Source: Bacillota bacterium (GTDB lineage: Bacteria; Bacillota; Clostridia; Christensenellales; CAG-138). Taken from it: 22,549 nt of DNA. The notes beneath the pieces were generated by a model. The model worked only from the letters and a program-made list of their open reading frames with translations. It was not told where the DNA came from and did not search any database. The position numbers and the translations under genes were made by a program. Positions 1-7,002 of this stretch are shown one piece after another. Location: contig JAEWWD010000146.1 of assembly GCA_023396535.1 (NCBI GenBank), forward strand, positions 1 to 22,549. The letters run 5' to 3'. Within the stretch, counting starts at the first letter, position 1. The number at the start of each line of letters is the position of its first letter.

Positions 1-597
1 GCGCTGATCATACTGCTCTCCCAACAGGAGAATATCGAAGTGGCGGGGGAAGCTGCAGACGGAATTGAAGCCCTGAAAAACATTGCCCGCATAGAGCCCG
101 ACATCGCCATCATCGATATTTCGCTTCCAAAGCTGAATGGAATTGACCTCGCGTCCAGATTAAAGCAGGAATTCCCTCAGATAAGAGTGATTATTCTGAC
201 CATGCACAAATCCGAGGAATTTATCGCCAAAGCCCTGCAGGCAGGCGTTAAAGGGTACATTTTGAAGGACAACGCCCTGGAAGAGTTGATCCAGTCCATT
301 GAAACTGTCTATCAGGGAGATATTTTTCTTTCCCAGGGCGTTACCCAGCATGTCGTCAACAGTTATATAAAGAGCATTCCCGGCGATCATGCTGCCAAGG
401 AACAAATATCTTCGCGGGAAAGGGGTATTCTGCAGCTTCTTGCGGAAGGCAAATCCAACAAGGAGATTTCCGATATTCTATCTTTGAGCATAAAGACAGT
501 GGAGACCCACCGGGCGAATATTATGCGTAAGCTTGGATTCAAAAGCATCATCGACCTTGTTTTATACGCCGTAAGAAACCACATCATCGAAGTCTGA
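1..597 (+). CDS. NarL/FixJ-type response regulator, 5' truncated
   Basis: The reading frame is open from base 1, so the start of the gene lies outside the window; 198 residues are visible. It is a two-component response regulator: a receiver domain followed by a LuxR-type DNA-binding helix-turn-helix. The phosphoacceptor is probably the Asp in IIDISLP (visible residue 39) and the conserved Lys is in GYILKDN. The output domain runs from about ISSRERGILQLL to the end, with the typical KTVETHRANIMRKL recognition region. Family members are usually 200-220 residues, so only the first 10-20 residues are missing. Its partner kinase is presumably upstream. It ends 104 bp before amt; whether it regulates amt cannot be told from the sequence. 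The GTG at 40 is internal to the receiver domain and is not the true start. Confidence 0.93.
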   Translation, partial: ALIILLSQQENIEVAGEAADGIEALKNIARIEPDIAIIDISLPKLNGIDLASRLKQEFPQIRVIILTMHKSEEFIAKALQAGVKGYILKDNALEELIQSIETVYQGDIFLSQGVTQHVVNSYIKSIPGDHAAKEQISSRERGILQLLAEGKSNKEISDILSLSIKTVETHRANIMRKLGFKSIIDLVLYAVRNHIIEV

Positions 598-622
598 AAA
601 TACAGCTTTTTTAACCCAAAAT

Positions 623-640
623 TACAGGACCCCCTGTATT
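623..640 (+). terminator. Weak terminator-like hairpin after the response regulator
   Basis: TACAGG and CCTGTA form a 6-bp stem with a 4-base loop (623-638), followed by a short T-rich run (TTTGATTT). It could end transcription of the response regulator, but the stem is short and the T-run is interrupted. Confidence 0.3.
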
Positions 641-662
641 TGATTTCACCACTCCGTCAAGT

Positions 663-687
663 ATCATAAATTTTATGAAATTATGAT
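663..687. promoter_or_regulatory. AT-rich inverted repeat upstream of amt
   Basis: TCATAAATTTTATGA (664-678) is a perfect palindrome around a central T, and the half-site ATCATAA is repeated inverted as TTATGAT at 681-687. It sits 15-40 bp before the amt start, where an operator or promoter is expected. I see no confident -35/-10 pair and no sigma-54 (GGCAC-N5-TTGC) motif. Confidence 0.3.
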
Positions 688-701
688 GGGGGTATTGGGA
701 T

Positions 702-1913
702 ATGTTTGATTCCGGTAACTCAGGATTTATGATCCTGGCGGCAAGTTTGGTCATGTTGATGACCCCGGGGCTTGCATTCTTTTACGGGGGCCTTGTTTCA
801 CGAAAAAACGTACTCGGAATCATGATTCAGAGTTTTGTTTCCATGGCAGTCACAACGGTTCTCTGGTTTGCCGTAGGCTATTCGCTTTGCTTCAGCGGCG
901 ATATCGGCGGTATTATCGGCAACTTGAACCATGCGTTTATGATTGGCGTGAGCCCCACCGACGTTTTTTCCGCCAGCGACAATATTCCGCTATTTGTATT
1001 CATCGTCTATCAAATGATGTTCGCGATCATAACGCCGGCGTTGATTACAGGCGCTTTTGAAGGAAGAGTCAGGTTCGGCGCTTACCTAATTTTCTTAGTG
1101 ACCTGGCTGTTGTTCGTATACTTCCCGCTTGTGCACATGGTTTGGGGCGGCGGCTTGCTGCAACAATGGGGCGTGCTGGATTTTGCGGGTGGAATCGTGG
1201 TTCATACGTCTGCCGGTATGGCTGCTTTGGCTTCCATACTTTACGTTGGGAAGAGAAAGAAGATCAATTTGACGCCGCACAACATTCCGTTGGTTGCTTT
1301 GGGGACCGGCCTGCTGTGGTTTGGATGGTACGGGTTTAATGCGGGAAGCGAATTAAAAGTGGATGCCATTACAGGCCTCGCTTTCTTAAACACTGACGTA
1401 GCCGCTTCGTTTGCGGCTGCAACGTGGCTGACGATTGAGTGGATCGTGTCTAAAAAGCCGAAATTCCTTGGCTTGTTAACGGGTGCTGTGGCAGGCCTGG
1501 CCACGATCACGCCGGCGGCCGGATATGTATCCACCCCCTATGCCGTGCTGATAGGCATATTGGCGGGCGGAGTTTGCTACCTGGCAATTGGAATGAAGAA
1601 CAAGCTTGGTTTGGATGACGCTTTGGATGTCTGGGGCGTACATGGCGTAGGCGGCATTCTCGGCACAATATTATTAGGCGTGTTTGCCACAACGGCCATA
1701 AACCCCAACGGGGCGAACGGACTACTATATGGCGGCGGCGGCTTTTTCTTAAAACAAATGGCCGCAGTCGTTGGAACGGCTATATATACGTTTATTTTCA
1801 CATATGGTATGTTGTATGTCATCAATTTGATAACGCCGGTCAGAGTGACGGAAGCCGAGGAGCTTACCGGATTGGATGAAACCCTGCATGGCGAAAGCGC
1901 ATATTTGAACTGA
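702..1913 (+). CDS. amt: Ammonium transporter, Amt family
   Basis: A 403-residue polytopic membrane protein that moves ammonium/ammonia across the cytoplasmic membrane, probably as a trimer. The Amt landmarks are present at almost E. coli AmtB numbering: the N-terminal FFYGGLVSRKN signature, F107 and F212 around the gate, W148 and D160 of the recruitment site, and the twin pore histidines H168 (VVHTSAG) and H314 (WGVHGVGG). About 11 hydrophobic segments fit the family and the length is normal. The start at ATG 702 gives the usual external N-terminus; a G-rich stretch (688-692 and 697-699) precedes it. No glnK/PII gene follows, although amt and glnK are commonly paired. It stands alone between a response regulator and a strong hairpin at 2001-2041. 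Confidence 0.96.
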   Translation: MFDSGNSGFMILAASLVMLMTPGLAFFYGGLVSRKNVLGIMIQSFVSMAVTTVLWFAVGYSLCFSGDIGGIIGNLNHAFMIGVSPTDVFSASDNIPLFVFIVYQMMFAIITPALITGAFEGRVRFGAYLIFLVTWLLFVYFPLVHMVWGGGLLQQWGVLDFAGGIVVHTSAGMAALASILYVGKRKKINLTPHNIPLVALGTGLLWFGWYGFNAGSELKVDAITGLAFLNTDVAASFAAATWLTIEWIVSKKPKFLGLLTGAVAGLATITPAAGYVSTPYAVLIGILAGGVCYLAIGMKNKLGLDDALDVWGVHGVGGILGTILLGVFATTAINPNGANGLLYGGGGFFLKQMAAVVGTAIYTFIFTYGMLYVINLITPVRVTEAEELTGLDETLHGESAYLN

Positions 1914-1928
1914 CGCATAAAGGACAAA

Positions 1929-1942
1929 GGGATCGCGATCCC
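1929..1942. repeat. Perfect 14-bp palindrome after amt
   Basis: GGGATCGCGATCCC begins 15 bp after the amt stop codon. It is self-complementary but has no loop or T-run, so it is not a standard terminator. It lies immediately before a copy of the dispersed CCGAATG repeat. Confidence 0.45.
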
Positions 1943-1949
1943 CCTTATA

Positions 1950-1997
1950 CCGAATGGCACATTCGGATATTTCCAGGATTAATACAGCCTGCGGCTG
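1950..1997 (+). repeat. Diverged copy of the dispersed CCGAATG hairpin repeat core
   Basis: The palindrome CCGAATG-GCA-CATTCGG (1950-1966) is followed by a spacer (ATATTTCCAGGATTAATA) and a second hairpin, CAGCC-TGC-GGCTG (1985-1997). The same order of palindrome, roughly 16-18-base spacer containing AAGGA or AGGA, second hairpin and AAC/ACC is seen at 5514-5569, 15736-15796 and, on the minus strand, in 15619-15734. This copy is the most diverged of the four. Confidence 0.6.
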
Positions 1998-2000
1998 CAC

Positions 2001-2041
2001 CAAACACAAAATCGGCGATTCATTCGCCGATTTTGTGTTTG
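2001..2041. terminator. Strong bidirectional hairpin after amt
   Basis: An 18-bp perfect stem (2001-2018 with 2024-2041) and a 5-base loop TTCAT, containing CAAACACAAAATCGGCGA and its complement. The stem carries T-rich runs on both strands, so it could terminate amt transcription. It lacks a clean T-tail after the stem. Confidence 0.6.
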
Positions 2042-2114
2042 AAAACCGCTAGGATCGGCATTCTAATATTCAGAAGAAGATTTCGCAAGAGCGCATCAGT
2101 GTTTCAAGGTTTGT

Positions 2115-2134
2115 AATATGTCATATGACATATT
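2115..2134. promoter_or_regulatory. Perfect 20-bp palindrome, probable operator of the transketolase operon
   Basis: AATATGTCATATGACATATT is a perfect inverted repeat. A further half-site (TTATGACATTA) follows at 2147-2157. It lies just upstream of the -35 box at 2161. The position fits an operator for the SorC-family regulator encoded two genes downstream; that link is inference. Confidence 0.55.
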
Positions 2135-2160
2135 TGTTTATTAATTTATGACATTATCCA

Positions 2161-2189
2161 TTGACTTGTCTGATGTCGCAAGTTAAACT
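2161..2189 (+). promoter_or_regulatory. Predicted sigma-A promoter of the transketolase operon
   Basis: TTGACT (2161-2166) and TAAACT (2184-2189) are separated by 17 bp. They match the -35 consensus at 5 of 6 positions and the -10 consensus at 4 of 6. The start codon is 36 bp downstream. Confidence 0.5.
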
Positions 2190-2224
2190 GAAAACAATTC
2201 AGAGCTATTGAAAGGGATTAGTGC

Positions 2225-3124
2225 ATGAGCGACACAGGCTGGCAGGCAGACGTAAATCGCATAGCCCATGGAATCCGCAAACTCGTGTTGGGTCTCACAT
2301 TAGAAAAAGGTGGATGTTATCTCTCGCAGGCATTATCCTCCTCGGAGATTTTAGCGACGCTTTATGGCAAGATTCTCAATATAGGCCCAAGCGAAGGCGA
2401 AAAAATCCCTTCAATGATAGATCCCATGAAACGGAAAAAGGAGAAACTCCCCAGTGGCGGATTATACCACGGCGCCAGTAAGCCCGAGTACGACCGTTTA
2501 TTAATATCCCCCTCCCATTATGCGGCGCCAGTGTATGCCGCACTGGTAGAAGCCGGGCGAATGTCGCCCGAAGGGCTTAGCCAGTTTAATACGGACGGCA
2601 GTATTCTGGAGATGATCGGCGAAGAACACTCGCCAGGTTTTGAGCTAACTACCGGATCGTTTGGACAATGCATCAGCCAGGCTGGCGGCATTGCCGTCGC
2701 CAAAAAGCGCAAGGGCCATAAAGGCCGGGTATTTGTATTCCTCTCTGACGGCGAGCTGCAGGAAGGGCAAACATGGGAAGCCATACAGGCCCTGAGTTTT
2801 CACAAGGTAGACAATTTGGTTGTCTATGTCGATGTGAACGGCCAGCAGGTAGACGGATATACCAAAGACGTCATGAATGTTGAGCCTCTGCAGCCCCGCT
2901 TTGAAGCATTCGGCGCAAAATGCATGTCAGTGAACGGGCATAACGTAGATGCCCTTTACGGCGCCTCCCTGCAGGGGGAGAAGGATAAGCCGCTGGTAGT
3001 GCTTTGCTACACAGATTCTTGCCATGGAATTCCCCTGCTGGAGCGAAGAAAACCAAAGCTTCACTATGTACGCATCCCGCAGGAAGAGCGGGCGGAGTTT
3101 GAAGCGTTTTATGCCGCCATGTGA
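2225..3124 (+). CDS. Transketolase, N-terminal (thiamine diphosphate binding) subunit
   Basis: 299 residues, the length of the N-terminal half of split transketolases. With the C half encoded next it should bind thiamine diphosphate and transfer two-carbon ketol units between sugar phosphates. Visible landmarks are the Mg/ThDP motif SDGELQEGQ (174-182), the partner Asn in VYVDVNGQQVDG, TTGSFGQ (142-148), the conserved His of SPSHYA (H98) and GHNVDAL (238-244). The usual SGHxGG motif near the N-terminus reads EKGGCYLSQ instead, and GQG reads GQC, so it belongs to a divergent subgroup whose substrate may not be a standard pentose phosphate. ATG 2225 is preceded by AAAGGGAT at 2211-2218; the GTG at 2221 is out of frame. 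The C half follows after 21 bp. Confidence 0.9.
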   Translation: MSDTGWQADVNRIAHGIRKLVLGLTLEKGGCYLSQALSSSEILATLYGKILNIGPSEGEKIPSMIDPMKRKKEKLPSGGLYHGASKPEYDRLLISPSHYAAPVYAALVEAGRMSPEGLSQFNTDGSILEMIGEEHSPGFELTTGSFGQCISQAGGIAVAKKRKGHKGRVFVFLSDGELQEGQTWEAIQALSFHKVDNLVVYVDVNGQQVDGYTKDVMNVEPLQPRFEAFGAKCMSVNGHNVDALYGASLQGEKDKPLVVLCYTDSCHGIPLLERRKPKLHYVRIPQEERAEFEAFYAAM

Positions 3125-3145
3125 TCCGGGAAGGAAAAAGGTACA

Positions 3146-4159
3146 ATGGAAATGATTAAGCAGGTACATGAACGAAACCTTGTCGCCTGGGCAAAAGATC
3201 GCCCAGAGGTAGTTGTTTTCTCGGGGGACTTAACCGGCTCCACCGAGATCGCCTTATTTAAGCAAACTTATCCCGAACGCTTTTTCTCCATGGGACTGGG
3301 CGAGCAGAATATGATGAGCTGGGCGGGGGGTCTGGCAAGAGAAGGCTATGTCCCGTTCGTCCACACTTTTGCCGTATTCATGTACCGCCGCGCCTATGAC
3401 CAGATTGCCCTTTCCATCGCTTACCCCGGTGCTAAGGTCCGCATCGTTGGATTCTTGCCGGGTATCACCACGCCGGGCGGAGTATCCCACCAGGCGATCG
3501 AGGATATCTCGATTATGCGATCATTGCCCAACATGACTGTTGTGGAAATGGGGGATGCCACGGAAGTAGAAACTGTGCTGGATGCCATTGATAAGGTGGA
3601 CGGCCCGGTATATCTTCGGATGCTGCGCGGCGAGCTTCCGAGACTGTTTGACGCAAAAATTCCTTTTGAGCTAAACAAGGCGCGCCTTTTGCATAAAGGA
3701 AATGACTTATGTGTGATCTCATCCGGGATCTGCACAAGGGAGGCCATCAAGGCTGTGCAATTCCTGCAGGAACAGGGATTAAGCATTTCCCATCTGCACG
3801 TATCCACTTTGAAGCCTTTCAGCGACCCACTCATTGCAGATACCATCCGAAGCAGCAAGCATGGCGTTATCACAATAGAAAACCATACCGTCATCGGCGG
3901 ACTGGGAACCTGCGTGGCGGAGGTTATGGCGGAAAACGGAATTGGGATCCCCCTGTGCCGCCTGGGTATCCAGGATCACTTTGCCCACGGCGCCTCTCTG
4001 GAATATCTGATGCACGAATGTGAAATTGACGCCCTGGCCCTCATTCAGAAAGCGGGTCAAGTTATGGGGAAGTCCTTTTCGGTAGACGCCCGGGAGTTTG
4101 CCGCAGAGAAGTACAACAAAAGCTATGTTGCTCATCAGCAACTGGATGCTATGGGATAA
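3146..4159 (+). CDS. Transketolase, C-terminal (pyrimidine-binding) subunit
   Basis: 337 residues, covering the pyrimidine-binding and C-terminal domains of transketolase. The catalytic Glu that activates the thiamine ring is E53 in GLGEQNM; H115 lies in GGVSHQAIEDISIMRSLPNM, a strong family signature. The C-terminal domain carries the usual ENHTVIGGLGTCVAEV block. It forms the active enzyme with the preceding subunit. A purine-rich site (GGGAAGGAAAAAGG) precedes ATG 3146. The two genes are surely co-transcribed. The downstream SorC regulator starts 55 bp after the stop, which suggests regulation by a phosphorylated sugar. The same pair in DXP synthase or pyruvate dehydrogenase E1-beta families was considered, but length, motifs and split fit transketolase better. 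Confidence 0.92.
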   Translation: MEMIKQVHERNLVAWAKDRPEVVVFSGDLTGSTEIALFKQTYPERFFSMGLGEQNMMSWAGGLAREGYVPFVHTFAVFMYRRAYDQIALSIAYPGAKVRIVGFLPGITTPGGVSHQAIEDISIMRSLPNMTVVEMGDATEVETVLDAIDKVDGPVYLRMLRGELPRLFDAKIPFELNKARLLHKGNDLCVISSGICTREAIKAVQFLQEQGLSISHLHVSTLKPFSDPLIADTIRSSKHGVITIENHTVIGGLGTCVAEVMAENGIGIPLCRLGIQDHFAHGASLEYLMHECEIDALALIQKAGQVMGKSFSVDAREFAAEKYNKSYVAHQQLDAMG

Positions 4160-4214
4160 TGCTGTTTGGGCATCGCCGTTATACGGACTTCATAGTCAGG
4201 AAGGAAAGAACTGC

Positions 4215-5174
4215 GTGGACAGCATAAAATCCGACCAAAGAACACAAAAGCTGATTGAAGTGGCGCAAATGTATTACGCGCAGCGAATGACACAGGATGA
4301 AATTGCACAAATACTTTCAACCTCCCGGTCCAATGTCTCCCGTATGCTGAAACTCATTGTGGATGAGGGAATTGTGGAATTTAAGATTCGCGGCATCAAG
4401 CATGTGGTTCACGGCAAAGCATGGGATGAGCTGATTGATTCTTACGGTCTCAAAGAGCTACGCGTAGCGCCGACGGGGAGCAACACCGAAGAGACCAAGC
4501 GGAATATAGGTGAAGCCGCGGCTGAATATCTGGTAACGTACGTCAAGGATCACATGAAGGTAGGAATCAGCTGGGGTTCCACTCTTCAGGAATTTGTCCG
4601 TTCATTGAGCACACATAACCCGCTGGTATCCGCCGACGTGGTACAGTTGGCAGCCGGATATGGTCATAAGCTGGGGCCTGCCGATGGATTGGAAACGGCC
4701 AGAGAGCTTTCCGGTGTTCTCCATGGGGAATGCTATGTGCTTCGTGCCCCCTTTTATATTGAGAATGAGGTAACGAAGGATCTGATGATGCAGGAAGCAG
4801 AGATGCAATCCCATTTTGCGCTTTTCCCCAAACTGGATGTCATTTTGACCGGTATAGGTCTGGTATTGACTCAATACAACGCCATGTATAAATCCGGCTG
4901 CCTGACAGCTGCGCAATGTGAGGAGATCGCCCGTCACGGCGGTATCGCCGATCTTTGCGGACGGGCCCTCAAATCGGACGGGAGCGCCTGCCTAACCGAG
5001 GTGGACCGCCGGATAGTAGGGGTGTCTTTGGACGATATACGGCGCTGCCCTATGACGATTGCGCTGGCAGGAGGCATCCACAAAAAGAGCAGTATCATTG
5101 CGGCCCTCAAGGGCGGCTATATTGATACCCTTATTACAGATGAGCAGACTGCCCTGAGTTTGTTAAGCAACTAA
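4215..5174 (+). CDS. SorC/DeoR-type sugar-responsive transcriptional regulator
   Basis: 319 residues. The N-terminal helix-turn-helix (about residues 12-52: MYYAQRMTQDEIAQIL, then STSRSNVSRMLKLI) is followed by a SorC-type sugar-binding domain with the typical VGISWGSTLQEFV block, DVVQLAAGYG, a GIG motif and the LAGGIHKKSSIIAALKGGYI C-terminus. Such regulators bind phosphorylated sugars and control neighbouring sugar-metabolism operons. The start is GTG 4215: AAGGAAAG at 4201-4208 sits 6 bp upstream, and the length then matches the family. The longer frame from 4098 overlaps the transketolase and has no suitable site. It lies last in the operon, so it probably autoregulates through the palindrome at 2115-2134. 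Confidence 0.9.
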   Translation: MDSIKSDQRTQKLIEVAQMYYAQRMTQDEIAQILSTSRSNVSRMLKLIVDEGIVEFKIRGIKHVVHGKAWDELIDSYGLKELRVAPTGSNTEETKRNIGEAAAEYLVTYVKDHMKVGISWGSTLQEFVRSLSTHNPLVSADVVQLAAGYGHKLGPADGLETARELSGVLHGECYVLRAPFYIENEVTKDLMMQEAEMQSHFALFPKLDVILTGIGLVLTQYNAMYKSGCLTAAQCEEIARHGGIADLCGRALKSDGSACLTEVDRRIVGVSLDDIRRCPMTIALAGGIHKKSSIIAALKGGYIDTLITDEQTALSLLSN

Positions 5175-5360
5175 GCATCGCTACGATCATAAATCTTTGC
5201 ATTTTGCAAGTGACCGGCAACAATTACCTTTCAGGGTTGGATTTAAGTTTGCCTTTGCAGCTTGAAGAGGATAATCACAGCAGTGTATCCCGGCAGATTC
5301 TTGCAGCCAGAATAAGGCCGGAACATTGCCGCCCGACACAGATGCATTGGCAATAATAAT

Positions 5361-5379
5361 CCCCCGGCAAAGCCGGGGG
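5361..5379. repeat. GC-rich perfect hairpin
   Basis: CCCCCGGC-AAA-GCCGGGGG, an 8-bp perfect stem with a 3-base loop. A partly degraded relative (CCCC-AAAG-CCGGGGG) occurs near 5658-5673. Confidence 0.55.
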
Positions 5380-5385
5380 ATCAGA

Positions 5386-5425
5386 CCATCGGCAAAGTCC
5401 GTAGGACTTTGCCGATGGGTTTTTT
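5386..5425 (+). terminator. Strong rho-independent terminator
   Basis: A 15-bp perfect stem (CCATCGGCAAAGTCC at 5386-5400, complement at 5404-5418) with loop GTA, followed by G and six T residues (5420-5425). It would end rightward transcription from the SorC operon. The outer stem CCATCGGCA...TGCCGATGG recurs at 22442-22463. Confidence 0.8.
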
Positions 5426-5486
5426 CGCGCATTTTTGCCGTTCGGCTCTTTCATTCTGAAAGAGGCTGTCACAGCAAAAAGCGCGC

Positions 5487-5602
5487 AAGGTGTCATTTTT
5501 CACCGCACATGCACCCGAATGGTACATTCGGGTATTTCACAAGGAATGATGTGCGGCAAGCCGCACAACCAATCGCACGTAAAATGACGGATTGAAAGCC
5601 TC
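5487..5602 (+). repeat. 116-bp dispersed repeat, copy A
   Basis: The reverse complement of this block matches 15619-15734 along its whole length, with eight differences counted by eye and no gaps. Inside are the palindrome ACCCGAATG-GTA-CATTCGGGT (5513-5533) and a second perfect hairpin GTGCGGC-AA-GCCGCAC (5551-5566). The ends share the outward-reading motif AAGGTGTCATTTT at one side and AAAATGACGGATTGAAAGCCTC at the other. No open reading frame of note is inside, so it resembles a small non-autonomous or REP-like element. Confidence 0.85.
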
Positions 5603-5715
5603 ATGCTGCACAACTTTCAACTTGCTCTTCGCTCACAGGGGTTTATCGATACTCTGATCCCCAAAGCCGGGGGATATTTCACATGCGCATATATCCCTGG
5701 AATACCAGCCACGGC

Positions 5716-6999
5716 TTAGTGTTTTGCGTTACTGTTCAATTCAATATCGCTCTGCCGGAGGCCGCCGCATACAGCCCAATTCGCGTCGATGGAAATGCGG
5801 ATGCAGGTACCCTTGCCGTGCTTACTGTTAAGATCGAAACACACCGCATCCCCGTAAAGTATCTTGAGCCGGTTATAACAATTGTATAAACCCACATGCT
5901 CCTGGTGGCTGGTAACGGCAGAGGACAGCATGCGCTTTCGAATATCCTCAAGGGTTGTTTCATCAATGCCGGTACCGTTATCCGTAAGTTCAATACGGTA
6001 TTCCTGCGACAGGCGTCGGCAATGCAAAATAACCTGCCCCCCTTCGGACATGTGCAGAATACCATGCTCGATGGAGTTTTCCACCAAAGGCTGGAGGGTA
6101 AAAAAGGGAAGCTGGAGAGACTCCATTTCCGGATCGCAGCAGATTTCGTATTGTATACGATCCCCGAAGCGTAATTGCTGAATGGCCAGATAATTGCGCA
6201 CGTAATCCAACTCCTGGCAGAGCAGAATGGTCTGCTGGGTATTGGACAGGCTGTATCGCATCATGTGGGTGAAGGCGTTGAGCATTTCCTGTGCCCGGTC
6301 ATAATCCCGCATGGAAATAAGCCGGGATACCGAATTGAGGACATTGAATATAAAGTGAGGCATGACCTGCTTTTGCAGCGCATCAAACTTTGTCTGCATG
6401 AGCAGGTGCTCCAGCTCCACCTGTCGTTTTTCGTAGAGCAACAACTCTTCCATCTGACGAGCCAGTTTTTTCTGCATCAAGGAATAGGTATGGGTCTTGA
6501 GTATGTATTGCGCAAGGTCACACATCAAGTCCGCCGTATTCTCGATATGCCGGCGGGATAAAACGGGAATTTCCTTATAATATTCCGCCAACTGAGGGTC
6601 TTCCTGCCAGTTCACATCCAACTGACTGTTATCCCGGGGATAGCAATCTTCCTCGCAGAGTACTTGTCCGGCGGTGAATGCCCCCAGACACTTGCCCTCA
6701 TGGAGTATGGGCAGCTCGATATTCACCAGGCCCGCGTGGCATACGAAAATTGCCGGCCTGTCAGGATGCGGAGAATCCAGCGCCATACGAATAGCCTGAC
6801 GGTTGGTTAGGGCGCAGCAACTGGCTCCATCCTCCCGGCAGTTGATGGCCTGGCAAAACCGGGTAAAATTGCCGCCCTTGCCGATGTGCACGCCCTCACT
6901 GTCTGTAAAAACCACTCCAAAACCCGAAAGGCGAGCAAAGGAGTTTTGCATCTGCTCCTGGAACTCCTCAGTGACAATATCGTGTAAATCGATATGCAT
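5716..6999 (-). CDS. PocR-domain sensor histidine kinase, LytS/YesM class
   Basis: 427 residues, no membrane segment, so a cytoplasmic kinase. Residues 5-165 look like a PocR-type sensory domain: the Cys-rich pattern C49, C54, C61, C62 and C87 and the stretch FVCHAGLVNIELPIL...GAFTAGQV are typical. A coiled-coil linker (about 170-210) leads to the His_kinase block PHFIFNVLNSVSRLI, with H215 as the likely phosphorylation site. The ATPase domain has LQPLVENSIEHG (N box), DNGTGI (G1) and HVGLYN (G2). PocR domains are thought to sense small organic molecules, so it probably senses a metabolite inside the cell. Its ATG lies 3 bp after the stop of the regulator gene, so the two are translationally close. 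The start has no better alternative. Confidence 0.9.
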   Translation of the reverse strand: MHIDLHDIVTEEFQEQMQNSFARLSGFGVVFTDSEGVHIGKGGNFTRFCQAINCREDGASCCALTNRQAIRMALDSPHPDRPAIFVCHAGLVNIELPILHEGKCLGAFTAGQVLCEEDCYPRDNSQLDVNWQEDPQLAEYYKEIPVLSRRHIENTADLMCDLAQYILKTHTYSLMQKKLARQMEELLLYEKRQVELEHLLMQTKFDALQKQVMPHFIFNVLNSVSRLISMRDYDRAQEMLNAFTHMMRYSLSNTQQTILLCQELDYVRNYLAIQQLRFGDRIQYEICCDPEMESLQLPFFTLQPLVENSIEHGILHMSEGGQVILHCRRLSQEYRIELTDNGTGIDETTLEDIRKRMLSSAVTSHQEHVGLYNCYNRLKILYGDAVCFDLNSKHGKGTCIRISIDANWAVCGGLRQSDIELNSNAKH

Positions 7000-7002
7000 G
7001 CC

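Larger units (their letters stand above)
5175..5715. other. 541-bp non-coding, hairpin-rich interval
   Basis: No credible gene is seen on either strand. The first 185 bp show no clear structure. Then come a GC-rich hairpin (5361-5379), a strong terminator (5386-5425), a 116-bp dispersed repeat (5487-5602), and near 5654-5676 a degraded copy of the CCCC...CCGGGGG hairpin. It separates two converging transcription units, the SorC operon and the leftward two-component operon. Confidence 0.7.

Noticed and set aside
4098..4214. Extended N-terminus of the SorC regulator
   Set aside because: It would overlap the transketolase gene by about 60 bp; GTG 4215 has a good site and gives the usual family length.
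5326..5595. 89-residue open frame across the hairpin region
   Set aside because: It runs through a terminator and the 116-bp repeat, has no ribosome binding site and its composition follows the hairpins.
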